Positions 17,186-26,803 of a DNA stretch of 64,000 nucleotides are shown here, in pieces (the first letter of the stretch is position 1; every line of letters starts with the position of its first letter). This DNA comes from Novipirellula herctigrandis. GTDB taxonomy: Bacteria > Planctomycetota > Planctomycetia > Pirellulales > Pirellulaceae. Both the position numbers and the translations under genes were made by a program. Below the pieces are notes generated by a model, which was not told the origin of the DNA, made no database searches, and saw only the letters and a program-made list of their open reading frames with translations. The stretch spans positions 1,611,095-1,675,094 of the forward strand of contig SJPJ01000001.1 in NCBI GenBank assembly GCA_007859835.1. The letters run 5' to 3'.

Positions 17186-19957
17186 TCACTTCCGCTTCGC
17201 GGCGATTGGTTGCCATTTGTCCGCGTTCGCTCCGGATCTCAACATCGTTGCGACCAATGCCGTCCAACCGGTTTGGTGCGACGCTCCCAATCCCGTTCCT
17301 TCATCGGCATGAAAATACTCGTAGAACAAAATCAAATCCTTCCATGCCGGATCATCACGGTATATCGAATCGATTCCGTTGAGTGGCCGCACGCCCTCTT
17401 TTCCGACTTCAAAAATCGAAATCAACCGCCGCTCTAATTCTCGAGCGACCTCCAAGAGCGTCATCCAATTTCCGCTGCGTGTGGGACATTCCACCTTGAA
17501 ATCTTCGCCGTAAAAGACGTGATAGCGTTTCAGCGATTGAATCAGCAAAAAATTCATCGGGAACCAAATCGGGCCTCGCCAATTACTATTGCCGCCGAAC
17601 ATTCCACTATCGCTTTCGCCAGGCATGTATTGCACTTCGTGGCGTTGGCCGCCGAAGTCAAACACAAACGGTTTGTCACGATGAATCGCCGACATGCTGC
17701 GAATTCCGAACGGCGACAAAAATTCGTTCTCGTCCAACATCACCGCGATCAGGCGGCGAAAACGATCTTCTGCGGGAATCGCCAACAATCGATGACAAAG
17801 CGCACCGGCAGTAACGTTTTCCCGTTCCATGTAAGTCATGTGGGCACTTAGGTCACCGCGATTTTCCAAGAACCATTTCATTCGCTTGACAAAACCGGGC
17901 AACTTTTCGATCACGGGTTCTTCGAGAATAACGCCCGTCATCAATGGCACCAATCCGACAAGCGATCGGACGCGCATCGGAATTGACTTGTCATGAACGA
18001 GCAAATGGTCGTAATAGAAACCGTCTTCTTCATCCCACAATCCCGACCCGTCGATCGAGTTCATCGCTTCTGCGATCGCGACGTAATGTTCAAAGAACTT
18101 GCTTGCCATATCGCCGTACGCCAAGTGGTCCTCAGCTAATTCGATCGCCATCCTCAGCATCGTGCCACAATAGAACGCCATCCATGCCGTACCGTCGGCT
18201 TGTTCAAGGTGTCCTTCGGGAAGCGGTTTGCTACGGTCAAAGACTCCGATGTTATCGAGCCCCAAAAAACCGCCCGCAAAGATATTCTTTCCTCGCGGGT
18301 CTTTGCGATTGACCCACCAAGTGAAATTGATCAGCAATTTCTGGAACGCGCGAGCCAAGAACTCCTTATCTCGTTTTTGTGGCGGACCACTCGCCTTGTA
18401 AACTTGCCAAACGCCCCAAGCATGAACGGGCGGGTTGACGTCACTAAGGTTCCACTCGTAGGCAGGAATTTGGCCGTTGGGATGCATGTACCATTCCCGC
18501 AAAAACAACAACATTTGCTGTTTGGCAAACTCCACATCGATGGTCGCCATCGGGACCATGTGGAACGCTAAATCCCAAGCCGCGTACCAAGGGTATTCCC
18601 ACTTGTCCGGCATGGAAATCACATCGCGGTTATACAAGTGACGCCAATCACTGTTGCGACCGAACTTGCGAAACGGGCTTGTCGAGACATTATTGGTATC
18701 GCCGTCGAGCCACGTGCGGACCGAGTAATAGTAGAACTGTTTCGTCCACAATAGCCCGGCATAGGCCTGCCGCGAAATCGCTCCCCGCTCGCTGGTGAGC
18801 AAGTCGGGAATCCGTGCTTGGTAGAACTCATCGGCTTCGGCAATTCGTTTGTCAAAACACGCTTCGAACGAATCATTGAACGCGAGTGTGCCGAATTGTT
18901 TCGCTTCGCCTCGGCTCGTTTCACGGATGATCGGAGAATCCACATGTGCAAGCCGCAGCCGAATTTGCGTGGTCTCGCCACTGGGGATCATCAATAGTCC
19001 GTAGGCACCACATTTGGTCCCACGCTGTTCGGGGTTTACCGAATGGGTATCACCGAGAACAATAAAATCGTTCAGCCCATCTTTGAAGTAATCCGATTCA
19101 CTCGGCAAATCAGGATGAAGATTTGTGTTCGTTTCATTGTCGGTGAAAATCCATTCCCAATCACCGTTGCCAGCGGAAGCCCCACCACCGACGGACTCGC
19201 TGCTGCTAATCGTATCGCATGCTAACCAATAGCGATCAAGCGTTTCATGATTGGTTTGTACCACGTTATCCACAAGCCGCATTGACGGCCGAGTCGTGCA
19301 GCCCTCGTCGGTACATCGCCAAGTCCAAGTGTTACGAAAGAAAAGTTGAGGCAACACATGAAGCACCGCCGCATGAGGCCCATGATTGGTGATCGTCAAC
19401 CGAATCAATAGATCTTCGGGATCGTTCTTCGCATACTCCGCTTGAACGTCAAAGTATCGCGATTGGTCAAACGCCGAAGTATCGGTCAGTTCGTATTCAG
19501 GCTCCGTCCGAGCCCGGCTGCGTGAAACGTCAACAAGTTCCTCGTAGGGATACCGGCTTTGCGGATACTTATACAGGGCCTTCATGTAGCTATGTGTCGG
19601 AGTGCTATCGAGGTAGTAGTAGCACTCTTTGACATCTTCGCCATGATTCCCCTCGGGGCCTGTCACGCCGAACAGTCGTTCCTTTAGGATCGGATCACGT
19701 CCATTCCATAGACCGACTGAAAAACAGAGCCGACACTCACGGTCGCAAATTCCTAGCAGTCCGTCTTCGCCCCAACGATAGGCGCGACTACGAGCATGGT
19801 CATGCGGGAAATAGCTCCATGTGGCATCGCCGCCGTTGCTGTAGTCTTCGCGGACGGTGCCCCATTGCCGCTCGGAAAGGTATGGCCCCCATCGCTGCCA
19901 ATTTTGCGTCCGATCTTCACTCTGTTGCAAGCGGATTTCTTCAGCAGTCATTGGCAA
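17186..19957 (-). CDS. GH63-type glucosidase (MGH1-like glycoside hydrolase)
   Basis: A 923-residue cytosolic-looking protein (no signal peptide) of the GH63 clan: beta-rich N-terminal half and an (alpha/alpha)6 barrel in the C-terminal half. Recognisable segments are WGPYLSERQWGTVREDYS at the start, the barrel segments YPWYAAWDLAFHMVPMA (with the catalytic-site Asp), YEWNLSDVNPPVHAWG, and GIRSMSAIHRDKPF to WRGPIWFPMNFLLIQSL near the end. Relatives act on glucosides or mannosylglycerate-like solutes; the exact substrate cannot be read. Converges with ahcY. It is immediately upstream-adjacent, in reverse order, to the pgk 3' repeat. Confidence 0.88.
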   Translation of the reverse strand: MPMTAEEIRLQQSEDRTQNWQRWGPYLSERQWGTVREDYSNGGDATWSYFPHDHARSRAYRWGEDGLLGICDRECRLCFSVGLWNGRDPILKERLFGVTGPEGNHGEDVKECYYYLDSTPTHSYMKALYKYPQSRYPYEELVDVSRSRARTEPEYELTDTSAFDQSRYFDVQAEYAKNDPEDLLIRLTITNHGPHAAVLHVLPQLFFRNTWTWRCTDEGCTTRPSMRLVDNVVQTNHETLDRYWLACDTISSSESVGGGASAGNGDWEWIFTDNETNTNLHPDLPSESDYFKDGLNDFIVLGDTHSVNPEQRGTKCGAYGLLMIPSGETTQIRLRLAHVDSPIIRETSRGEAKQFGTLAFNDSFEACFDKRIAEADEFYQARIPDLLTSERGAISRQAYAGLLWTKQFYYYSVRTWLDGDTNNVSTSPFRKFGRNSDWRHLYNRDVISMPDKWEYPWYAAWDLAFHMVPMATIDVEFAKQQMLLFLREWYMHPNGQIPAYEWNLSDVNPPVHAWGVWQVYKASGPPQKRDKEFLARAFQKLLINFTWWVNRKDPRGKNIFAGGFLGLDNIGVFDRSKPLPEGHLEQADGTAWMAFYCGTMLRMAIELAEDHLAYGDMASKFFEHYVAIAEAMNSIDGSGLWDEEDGFYYDHLLVHDKSIPMRVRSLVGLVPLMTGVILEEPVIEKLPGFVKRMKWFLENRGDLSAHMTYMERENVTAGALCHRLLAIPAEDRFRRLIAVMLDENEFLSPFGIRSMSAIHRDKPFVFDFGGQRHEVQYMPGESDSGMFGGNSNWRGPIWFPMNFLLIQSLKRYHVFYGEDFKVECPTRSGNWMTLLEVARELERRLISIFEVGKEGVRPLNGIDSIYRDDPAWKDLILFYEYFHADEGTGLGASHQTGWTALVATMLRSGANADKWQPIAAKRK

Positions 19958-20108
19958 TCGAGCATGGAGGATACAGTAGGAAAAGTTTTACATACAAAAC
20001 AGAAGACCCCAAAGACAAATGGCGGATGATGAATGGCAAATACCTAATGACAGATTTCTCTGTCATGACCTACTTCTATCAATGCATTCCGCCAATGCCC
20101 TATTCACT

Positions 20109-20202
20109 CCATTGCCCTGGCACCCCATTGCCCTGGCACCCCATTGCCCTGGCACCCCATTGCCCTGGCACCCCATTGCCCTGGCACCCCATTGCTCTGG
20201 TT
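20109..20202. repeat. 16-bp tandem repeat, about six copies, abutting the pgk stop codon
   Basis: Units of CCATTGCCCTGGCACC at 20109, 20125, 20141, 20157 and 20173, then a degenerate copy (CCATTGCTCTGGTT) at 20189 that runs into the pgk stop codon (TTA at 20201-20203 on the plus strand). The array therefore looks as if it grew from sequence overlapping the stop. Confidence 0.95.
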
Positions 20203-21388
20203 ACGCTTCGTCTAGCAAATCGACGGCCGCGAACGCTTTCCCTTCAAGCATCGCCAAACTGGCTCCGCCACCGGTGCTGACATGGCTAACTTGCTCAGCG
20301 AACCCAAGCTGTTCAACCGCTGCTGCGCTATCACCACCACCGATGATGCTGGTTGCATCACTATCGGCGACAGCTTGAGCCACGGCTTTGGTGCCTGCAT
20401 CGAACGGCGGCATTTCAAAGACACCCATAGGACCATTCCAAACGATGGTCTTGGCATTCTTCAAAACGTCGGCAAACTTCGCTGATGTTTTTGGTCCAAT
20501 GTCCAAGCCTTGCCATCCGTCGGGAATTTCGCCATCTTCGACAACTTGCTTGTTGCAATCCGCTTTGAAATCGTCACCGCAATGAGAATCAATCGGCAGC
20601 AACAACTTGTCGCCACCCTTTGCGATAAGTTCTTTGGCCAATGCTACTTTGTCTTCTTCGACAAGGCTGTTACCTACTTTCCCGCCCTTTGCCATCGAGA
20701 AGGTGTACGCCATCGCTCCGCCGATCATCACCGCGTCACAAATGCCGAGCAAATTGTTAATCACGTTGATTTTGTCGCTCACCTTTGCTCCGCCAAGGAT
20801 CGCAACGAAGGGGCGTGATGCATTGCTTATGGTGTCACTAAGGTAGGCGATTTCTTTGGCGACCAGGTGGCCAACGACGCGTGGTTTGGAGGACATCGCT
20901 TCGGGAACGGCGACCATCGATGCATCGCTGCGGTGGCAGGTGCCGAACGCGTCGTTGCAATATACGTCGGCCAGCGCGGCAAGCTTGCCGGCAAAGTCCT
21001 TGTCGCCTTTCTTTTCACCCGCATTAAATCGAAGATTTTCGAGCACCAAGACGTCGCCGTCTTTGAGTGCCTTGGCTTTCGAAGTCGCGTCATCACCAAC
21101 GGTATCCGATGCAAATGCAACTGGTTTTCCCAAGATTTTCGATAGCCGTGTGGCGGCTGGTGCGAGCGAAAACTTTGCATCGTCTCCTTCCCCCTTGGGG
21201 CGACCGAGATGGCTCATCAGAACCAAGCGTCCGCCACGGTCGACCACGCTCGTGATACTGGGCATTGCCATCCGGATGCGGCGATCGTCGGAAATCGTTT
21301 GGTCGTCATCGAGTGGGACGTTAAAGTCGACTCGCATCAAAACGGTTTTACCAGCAACGTCGACTTGGTCGATTGTTTTCTTTGCCAT
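20201..21388 (-). CDS. pgk: Phosphoglycerate kinase
   Basis: Glycolytic enzyme making ATP from 1,3-bisphosphoglycerate. 395 residues, full length. Landmarks: [48 protein letters not shown], the nucleotide-binding [15 protein letters not shown] and [16 protein letters not shown] plus [13 protein letters not shown]. Starts with ATG and an AGAA-rich leader; single gene, divergent from a secreted hypothetical. A 16-bp repeat array begins at its stop codon. Confidence 0.98.
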   Translation of the reverse strand: MAKKTIDQVDVAGKTVLMRVDFNVPLDDDQTISDDRRIRMAMPSITSVVDRGGRLVLMSHLGRPKGEGDDAKFSLAPAATRLSKILGKPVAFASDTVGDDATSKAKALKDGDVLVLENLRFNAGEKKGDKDFAGKLAALADVYCNDAFGTCHRSDASMVAVPEAMSSKPRVVGHLVAKEIAYLSDTISNASRPFVAILGGAKVSDKINVINNLLGICDAVMIGGAMAYTFSMAKGGKVGNSLVEEDKVALAKELIAKGGDKLLLPIDSHCGDDFKADCNKQVVEDGEIPDGWQGLDIGPKTSAKFADVLKNAKTIVWNGPMGVFEMPPFDAGTKAVAQAVADSDATSIIGGGDSAAAVEQLGFAEQVSHVSTGGGASLAMLEGKAFAAVDLLDEA

Positions 21389-21561
21389 TTTTCTTCTCGT
21401 GGTTCACGAATTAACAGATATTTTGTGGTTTCCAAGGCCTTCAAGATCGCGATTATCGACAATCAGCGTTGGGTGTCGAGTACGCGTCACAGTTTTCCTC
21501 AACTGAACCATCCGCAAAGACCGAAGATTGATTTCAAGCACTGCAATCGGCAAATCGGTCG

Positions 21562-22557
21562 GTGGCATTATGCGCCGTGGTTGGTGGACTACGGTCAATC
21601 TTCTGGTGGGGGAACCTAGTGCCGAGCGGATCGACAACGCGAATCGTACGCAGATGGCGACATTGCGCTATCGCGGTGGTGCTGCTTTTGCCCCTTTGGG
21701 AGCTAATTGGCTGCCCCATGATCGACATTCTCGGCACAACCGATGCCTCAGCCGAAGGTATCTTAGGGCCCCTCAATCGGGAGGAGCCGTCCGACGCCCC
21801 CCAATCAGGGATAGGGTCGATAGAGCGTCGGCGTCAGGTGATCGAAAGTCTACCGATGAATCGGCTGACTCCCGCAGCGCAACAGCGGATCACGGGAATC
21901 ACGAATTCTCCGACGATCTACCGTCAATTGCCCACCCAAGCGATCGCGTGCGACCGTGACTTCTTTCTGTTCATCACACGGAATCCAGAAATCCTTGTCG
22001 GCATGTGGGATGTGATGGGAGTGACCCAGGTGACCACAACACGAACCGGGCCGTATCAATTGGACGCCTCCGACGGCAGCGGCACGACATGCCGAGTCGA
22101 CTTGGTCTACGGCGACCCCCATTTGCATATCTTTGTCGCCGATGGCAGCTATGACGGCCGGATGGTTGCTCGCCCGATCAAAGGCAGCGGCGTATTTGTT
22201 TTTCGCAGCACGTACGCCAAATCGGCTTCGGGTGAAACCACCGTCACCGGCACGCTCGATTGCTTTGTGCAATTCGACAATCTGGGAGCCGATCTAGTCG
22301 CTCGCACCCTCAGCGGGTTCATTGGCCGGTCGGCTGACGCGAACTTTATCGAAACCGCTCGGTTTGTCAGTCAAATCTCCGAAGCATCACGTGTCAACCC
22401 GCATGCGATGATCAACTTTGCCGAACGTTTACCCCAAGTTTCTCCGGCCAAGCGTCGGCAATTTGTCGAAGTGATCACGTCAATCAGCCGCCGAGAAACA
22501 GCCCGAGAAACGGCCCGAATCAGCGCGGCTCGTACCGTGGCCGACGACCGCCGTTAA
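21562..22557 (+). CDS. Membrane-anchored protein of unknown function
   Basis: 331 residues from a GTG at 21562; the start is uncertain and a later in-frame GTG near residue 20 would also leave the membrane anchor. One hydrophobic segment (CAIAVVLLLPLWELIG, residues 34-49) anchors a soluble domain with IACDRDFFLFITRNPEILVGMWDVMG and VFRSTYAKSASGETTVTG, which looks like a conserved beta-rich domain. The C-terminus holds a small duplication (RETARETAR). I do not recognise the family. 6 bp upstream of the YdjM-like gene, so co-transcribed with it. Confidence 0.7.
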   Translation: MALCAVVGGLRSIFWWGNLVPSGSTTRIVRRWRHCAIAVVLLLPLWELIGCPMIDILGTTDASAEGILGPLNREEPSDAPQSGIGSIERRRQVIESLPMNRLTPAAQQRITGITNSPTIYRQLPTQAIACDRDFFLFITRNPEILVGMWDVMGVTQVTTTRTGPYQLDASDGSGTTCRVDLVYGDPHLHIFVADGSYDGRMVARPIKGSGVFVFRSTYAKSASGETTVTGTLDCFVQFDNLGADLVARTLSGFIGRSADANFIETARFVSQISEASRVNPHAMINFAERLPQVSPAKRRQFVEVITSISRRETARETARISAARTVADDRR

Positions 22558-22563
22558 TCGACC

Positions 22564-23202
22564 ATGACCACATTCGAACACGCGCTACTGGGGATGAACG
22601 GGCTTCTTGCCACGGGATTACAGAAGCGTCACGGATGGAAACTGGCCGCACTTGCCGCGTTTGCCGCGATTGCGCCTGATTGGGATGGATTGCCGATGTT
22701 CATCGACATGTCCCGGTTCGAACATGGCCACCGCGTATGGGGCCACAACCTGCTCGCTTGCTTCCTCGTTGCTTTGATCTTGGGGACGATCGACTATCGT
22801 TTCGACATCAGCGGACGCGTCGCTGGTCGGCTGGTTCGTTTCAAACCGCTACAAGAACTTGCGCCGTACATGGATCGCCGTCACACGTTTTCGCGATCCA
22901 CATGGTTTGTTTGGGTCGCCGTCGCATTTATTGCCGCTCTAAGCCAAATTCCCGCGGACGCATTGGTCTCGGGGGCGGAAGGTTTGAGTGATTGGCCGCT
23001 GAAGCCCTTATGGCCATTTTCGGAATGGTCGTTTGTCCATGCGATGGTGCCTTGGGGCAATGTTGGTGTCATGCTGATCTTTTCTGTCGCAATGATCGCT
23101 CAAGTGAAACGCCCGAAACGGGTACAAGCAATTGCAACCACAGCGCTCGTCGCCGTAGCGGTCTATATTTGGTGGTGGGGCACTTTCCATGGCCAATACT
23201 GA
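22564..23202 (+). CDS. YdjM/DUF457-like membrane-bound putative metal-dependent hydrolase
   Basis: 212 residues with four to five membrane helices. N-terminal TFEHALLGMNGLL, APDWDGLPM and GHRVWGHNLLA supply the His/Asp residues conserved in the DUF457 (YdjM-like, formerly 'LexA-regulated membrane hydrolase') family. Biochemical activity is unproven for the family. Second gene of a pair with the preceding anchored protein. Confidence 0.82.
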   Translation: MTTFEHALLGMNGLLATGLQKRHGWKLAALAAFAAIAPDWDGLPMFIDMSRFEHGHRVWGHNLLACFLVALILGTIDYRFDISGRVAGRLVRFKPLQELAPYMDRRHTFSRSTWFVWVAVAFIAALSQIPADALVSGAEGLSDWPLKPLWPFSEWSFVHAMVPWGNVGVMLIFSVAMIAQVKRPKRVQAIATTALVAVAVYIWWWGTFHGQY

Positions 23203-23223
23203 TCGCGTTGAATGGTCGTAAGC

Positions 23224-23311
23224 CCCGATGATCTTATTGCCCGATGATCTTATTGCCCGATGATCTTATTGCCCGATGATCGTGAGGCCCGATGATCATG
23301 AGGCCCGATGA
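23224..23311. repeat. 16-bp tandem repeat, five to six copies
   Basis: CCCGATGATCTTATTG at 23224, 23240 and 23256, then variants ending CGTGAGG and CATGAGG at 23272 and 23288 and a partial at 23304. It starts 21 bp after the stop codon of the YdjM-like gene. Confidence 0.95.
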
Positions 23312-23442
23312 GTTTCCGGGATTGGCAGCGTGCAATCGAGCTGACAAACATTTCTCCTAAAAGTGGCCTGGCATTTGCGAAGATTCTCGTTTTGCCAACG
23401 AATCATGTCATAGCCGCCTCGACCGCCCCCGAGCCATATCCG

Positions 23443-23904
23443 ATGCAAAACACTGCTCCCCCACTCCCAAATCATATCGCTCCGAACGAATCCTATGGCC
23501 ACGCTGTCGTCGACGCCGATAGTACGCATCCGGTACTGGTCGGGTACCTGTTCTGGATCCTCGGCTTTGCCGGCGCTCATCGGTTTTACTATGGCAAACC
23601 GCTGACCGGCATTCTGTGGCTTTTCACCGGCGGGCTGTTTTTAGTCGGTTGGATCGTGGACTTCTTTTTCATTCCCGCGATGTCGGACGAGGCAAACCGC
23701 CGTTTTCGGCGCGGACCGATCGACTATACGGTCGCCTGGGTTCTACTGACCTTTCTCGGGATATTCGGAATCCACCGGTTCTATATAGGCAAAATCATCA
23801 CCGGCGTCGTCTTCTTATTGACAGGCGGTCTGTTCGGAATCGGCCTTGTGTACGATTTTTGTACGCTGAATGAACAGGTCGACGAGCTGAATCGGAGCTA
23901 TTAG
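23443..23904 (+). CDS. TM2-domain protein with two TM2 units
   Basis: From ATG 23443 (MQNTAPPLPN) 153 residues; the frame opens earlier at 23308 but that part is repeat-derived. Two tandem TM2 domains: GYLFWILGFAGAHRFYYGK...GGLFLVGWIVDFF and VLLTFLGIFGIHRFYIGK...GGLFGIGLVYDF, each a helix, a short G-hRFY-GK turn and a helix, followed by the D-F motif. TM2 proteins are small membrane proteins of poorly known function. Most have one unit, so this is a fused duplicate. Confidence 0.88.
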   Translation: MQNTAPPLPNHIAPNESYGHAVVDADSTHPVLVGYLFWILGFAGAHRFYYGKPLTGILWLFTGGLFLVGWIVDFFFIPAMSDEANRRFRRGPIDYTVAWVLLTFLGIFGIHRFYIGKIITGVVFLLTGGLFGIGLVYDFCTLNEQVDELNRSY

Positions 23905-24071
23905 TCGTTCCGGTTGTGCCGAATATGCAGCGTGAGCCACCAAGGCGGCGTGCTAGCAATGCGGGTTCTACCAGTTTTGCTGCGCGCATCTTCCTATGAC
24001 GCCGATTAGAACGAAGATACCGGTCGCTCGAGCTGGTTTGATTCGGACTCGTACTTTTACTCAGTGTCACT

Positions 24072-24944
24072 GTGCCAACCGCTCGCGAACTACCGTCGAT
24101 ACTTCGCTTGTTATTCAGGCACGGGCCACTCCGGGTCGCAGAATGGGTTGGCGAACAGGTTCTCGGTCGGCTGGCGACGGTGACTTCCATTTTGGCGATT
24201 CTTTGGGCCACCGTCCGGTTGGCGATTCGCCCCTCGTCGTGGACACCACCGGTTCGAAGCATCTTTGCACGCCAGTTGTTGTTCTCGGGCGTCGATGGCG
24301 TCGCGGTGGCGTGCCGGTTCGGGGCTGCGGTGGGCGTGCTGATCATTGTTCAAGCCGCCCTGTGGATCGACATGCTTGGGGTCACCACCGACGTGATCGC
24401 ACCAATGTTATGGCGTGCCATCGTTCGTGAAATTGCTCCGCTGTTGGCATGCTTGGTCGTGATCGGGCGCAGTGGTATCGCAATCTCGACGGAACTTGCC
24501 ACGATGCTAGTCAATCACGAAGTCGAGGTGCTTGACGCACAAGGCATCGATCCGATGACGGCCCTCGTCATGCCAAGGATCCTCGGCATGGTGATCAGCG
24601 CGTTTTGTTTGGCGATAATCATCGCTGCTTCGATGGTGATCACAGGCTACGTGATTGGTTGGGGGATGGGAGCCATCCACGTTCCCTGGATGACGTTCCT
24701 CGATGGCATCATTCGCGAATTCAACTCGTTGGACCTGATCTTCTTTGTTCCAAAGACGATTATCGCCGGCGCGTTCGCGGGCGCCATTTGTTGCAGCGAT
24801 GGATTGAGTGTCCGCACTAGTGTGACGGACGTACCACGAGTATCCAGCCGCAGCGGTATCCATGCCTTGACCGCCGTCTTTATTGTCTCGGCCGTTTTGT
24901 CGGTATTGATTTACGGACGTCTCCTCGTTTTCAAAATTCTATAG
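24072..24944 (+). CDS. MlaE-family ABC permease of MCE lipid-transport system
   Basis: 290 residues from GTG 24072. The MlaE fold is clear: an amphipathic N-terminal region, then helices, with the hallmark REIAPLLACLVVIGRSGIAI, TELATMLVNHEVEVLDAQGIDP and VMPRILGMVIS, which contains the coupling helix that docks on the ATPase. In MlaFEDB this subunit passes phospholipids across the inner membrane between ATPase and MCE ring. First gene of a tight four-gene operon (12 bp, then two 4-bp overlaps). Nothing in it looks degraded, unlike its partner ATPase. Confidence 0.92.
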   Translation: MPTARELPSILRLLFRHGPLRVAEWVGEQVLGRLATVTSILAILWATVRLAIRPSSWTPPVRSIFARQLLFSGVDGVAVACRFGAAVGVLIIVQAALWIDMLGVTTDVIAPMLWRAIVREIAPLLACLVVIGRSGIAISTELATMLVNHEVEVLDAQGIDPMTALVMPRILGMVISAFCLAIIIAASMVITGYVIGWGMGAIHVPWMTFLDGIIREFNSLDLIFFVPKTIIAGAFAGAICCSDGLSVRTSVTDVPRVSSRSGIHALTAVFIVSAVLSVLIYGRLLVFKIL

Positions 24945-24956
24945 CGAGGACAATCG

Positions 24957-25697
24957 ATGACTCGGCAACCCGATCTACCACCAAGTGAAAAACCAATTGT
25001 GCTGAAACTGACCAACGTCACCTTCGGATCCGGTCGTGAAAGTGGTGTCAACCTGCAGCGCGTCAACATGACCTTGCGGGAAGGTGACTTTGCAATGATT
25101 CACCTCGACCGATCCCAACACCCACGTCAATTGGCGTCGATGCTGCAAGGCTTGAAACAGCCAGCCGAAGGGGACGTTCAGTTCTTTTTCGATAGCCAAG
25201 GTGGCGATTGGGGCGGAGACGACTTTGACCGACATTTTAAAATGCGAAGTCGGATCGGACGCGTGTTTGAATCGGACGCCTGGATTCAAAATTTGAATGT
25301 TGCCGAGAACGTCACACTGGCGCGCAGGCACCACCAAATCGACAGTGCATCGATCGAACAAGACCTAGCCAAATGGCGAAAACGGTTCGATGTCAAGAAC
25401 GTCGGCCGGGAACGACCTGCGTTTGTCGAGCCATCCGTCTTACAGATTTACCAATGGATTCGAGCGTTCCTCTCGAAACCAAAGCTTCTTCTACTCGAAC
25501 GCCCCATGCAATCGGTCTCGAATCGACTACGCCCGAAATTGGTCGAAGCAATCAACGAGGCTCGCTCCGAAGGCGCCGCCGTGCTGTGGTTAACCAGTAA
25601 TTCGGCGGACGAAAGCGAACAGATCACCGCGCCACGAATGATCTACTCGCTTCAACAAGGAAAGTTAACGCCAAGCACCAGAGGATCTGCATCATGA
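24957..25697 (+). CDS. Degenerate MlaF-like ABC ATPase (pseudo-ATPase)
   Basis: 246 residues colinear with MlaF-type ATPases, but every catalytic motif is altered. The Walker A stretch after EGDFAMI reads HLDRSQHPRQLASML (residues 49-63) with no GxxGxGKS, and aligns without gaps. The Q-loop Gln is Glu105 (VFESDAW). The LSGG signature is VEPSV (157-161). Walker B LLLLDEP is LLLLERP (177-183). The H-loop His is Ser214 (LTSNS). Fold-defining segments (IGRVF, VAENVTLARR, LSKPKLLLL, GAAVLWLTS) remain and the frame is intact, so it is a maintained gene rather than a decaying one. Position between permease and MCE gene is that of mlaF. Inference: a structural or regulatory subunit without ATP hydrolysis. 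Confidence 0.85.
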   Translation: MTRQPDLPPSEKPIVLKLTNVTFGSGRESGVNLQRVNMTLREGDFAMIHLDRSQHPRQLASMLQGLKQPAEGDVQFFFDSQGGDWGGDDFDRHFKMRSRIGRVFESDAWIQNLNVAENVTLARRHHQIDSASIEQDLAKWRKRFDVKNVGRERPAFVEPSVLQIYQWIRAFLSKPKLLLLERPMQSVSNRLRPKLVEAINEARSEGAAVLWLTSNSADESEQITAPRMIYSLQQGKLTPSTRGSAS

Positions 25698-26803
25698 ACG
25701 AACCCTATCGGTTGCGTTATACAAACCAAATCGTCGGTACATTCCTGATGATCTTGTTGTTGTTTCTGATTGTCCTAGCCGTGCTACTACTGCGGGCGAG
25801 CGACTACTTTGTCGAGAAAGACCAATTTTGGATCGAAACCAGTCAAACCGATGTCGACGACCTACACCGAGGAGCCGACGTGTACATCCTGGGCGAGCGG
25901 GCAGGGCTTGTCGAGAGCATTTCCTACATGGACCATACCGACAAAATCCGTGTCGATTTAGGAATCGATCCCGACAAAAGCAAAGACATCTTCGTCGATT
26001 CGGTTGTCATGCTCGAGCGACGCTATGGACTGGGAACACCGATGTTGGTGATCCGCCGTGCGCCAACCGACGTCGCTTGGGAACCAATCCCCTTACCCGC
26101 AGGTAGTCAGATTGAAGATTTCCGCGGTGAAGCAGACCGACTTGATCAAATGGCCGCCGAGGTTGAATCGGTTAGCGCATCGGTTCGCCGAATCCAACTA
26201 AAACTCGATCCAACACTATCAGGCATCGAAAACGCCGCGAACCGTTTCCAAGGATCGCTCAACGATTCGATCGACCCAACCCTGGCGACGACTCGCGAAG
26301 CGTCGGAATCGTTCTTGAAGTCCAACGAAGCGATCCGCCCCGCAGCCATCGATACGATGCAGACGATTCGTGAAGTGACCCAGAATTTGGAAAAACGAGT
26401 AGAAACGCTTACCCAAAAAATCGAACAACTTATCGAAAGCGACATGCGAAACACGTTAGTCGACGTGCGAGCATCGACCGACGACATCAGCCAAGCCGCT
26501 GTAACGGTGAACCAAAGCACCGAAACCGTAACCGAAGACATCGCCGAAACTTTGGATGCACTCCGCGTCGCCGCTGAACAGGTGCAGCAGCTTGCCACAG
26601 AGACACGCGAAGTCGTTCGGATCGTCCGAAAAGAAGCAAACGACTTGCCCGGAACAACGCAGCGGGTCAACAACACCGTCGACGACACACAGGATTTGGT
26701 GGGCGAAGTTAGAAGCCATTGGCTACTGCGTCGCTACAGTAAACAGCCTACCGCGACCGAACAATTATCACCGTCCACCATTCGCGGAGGATCCGTACGA
26801 TGA
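25694..26803 (+). CDS. MlaD-family MCE protein with long coiled coil
   Basis: 369 residues. One N-terminal membrane helix (IVGTFLMILLLFLIVLAVLLL, about residues 13-33), one MCE domain (about 40-120; DVDDLHRGADVYILGERAGLV is the MCE core), then some 200 residues of predicted coiled coil rich in hydrophilic heptads (140-345). MCE rings form hydrophobic channels or tunnels for lipid in the periplasm; the long helical part may build a needle-like tube as in PqiB/LetB types. Start overlaps the pseudo-ATPase stop by ATGA, and its stop overlaps the lipoprotein start likewise. Confidence 0.92.
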   Translation: MNEPYRLRYTNQIVGTFLMILLLFLIVLAVLLLRASDYFVEKDQFWIETSQTDVDDLHRGADVYILGERAGLVESISYMDHTDKIRVDLGIDPDKSKDIFVDSVVMLERRYGLGTPMLVIRRAPTDVAWEPIPLPAGSQIEDFRGEADRLDQMAAEVESVSASVRRIQLKLDPTLSGIENAANRFQGSLNDSIDPTLATTREASESFLKSNEAIRPAAIDTMQTIREVTQNLEKRVETLTQKIEQLIESDMRNTLVDVRASTDDISQAAVTVNQSTETVTEDIAETLDALRVAAEQVQQLATETREVVRIVRKEANDLPGTTQRVNNTVDDTQDLVGEVRSHWLLRRYSKQPTATEQLSPSTIRGGSVR

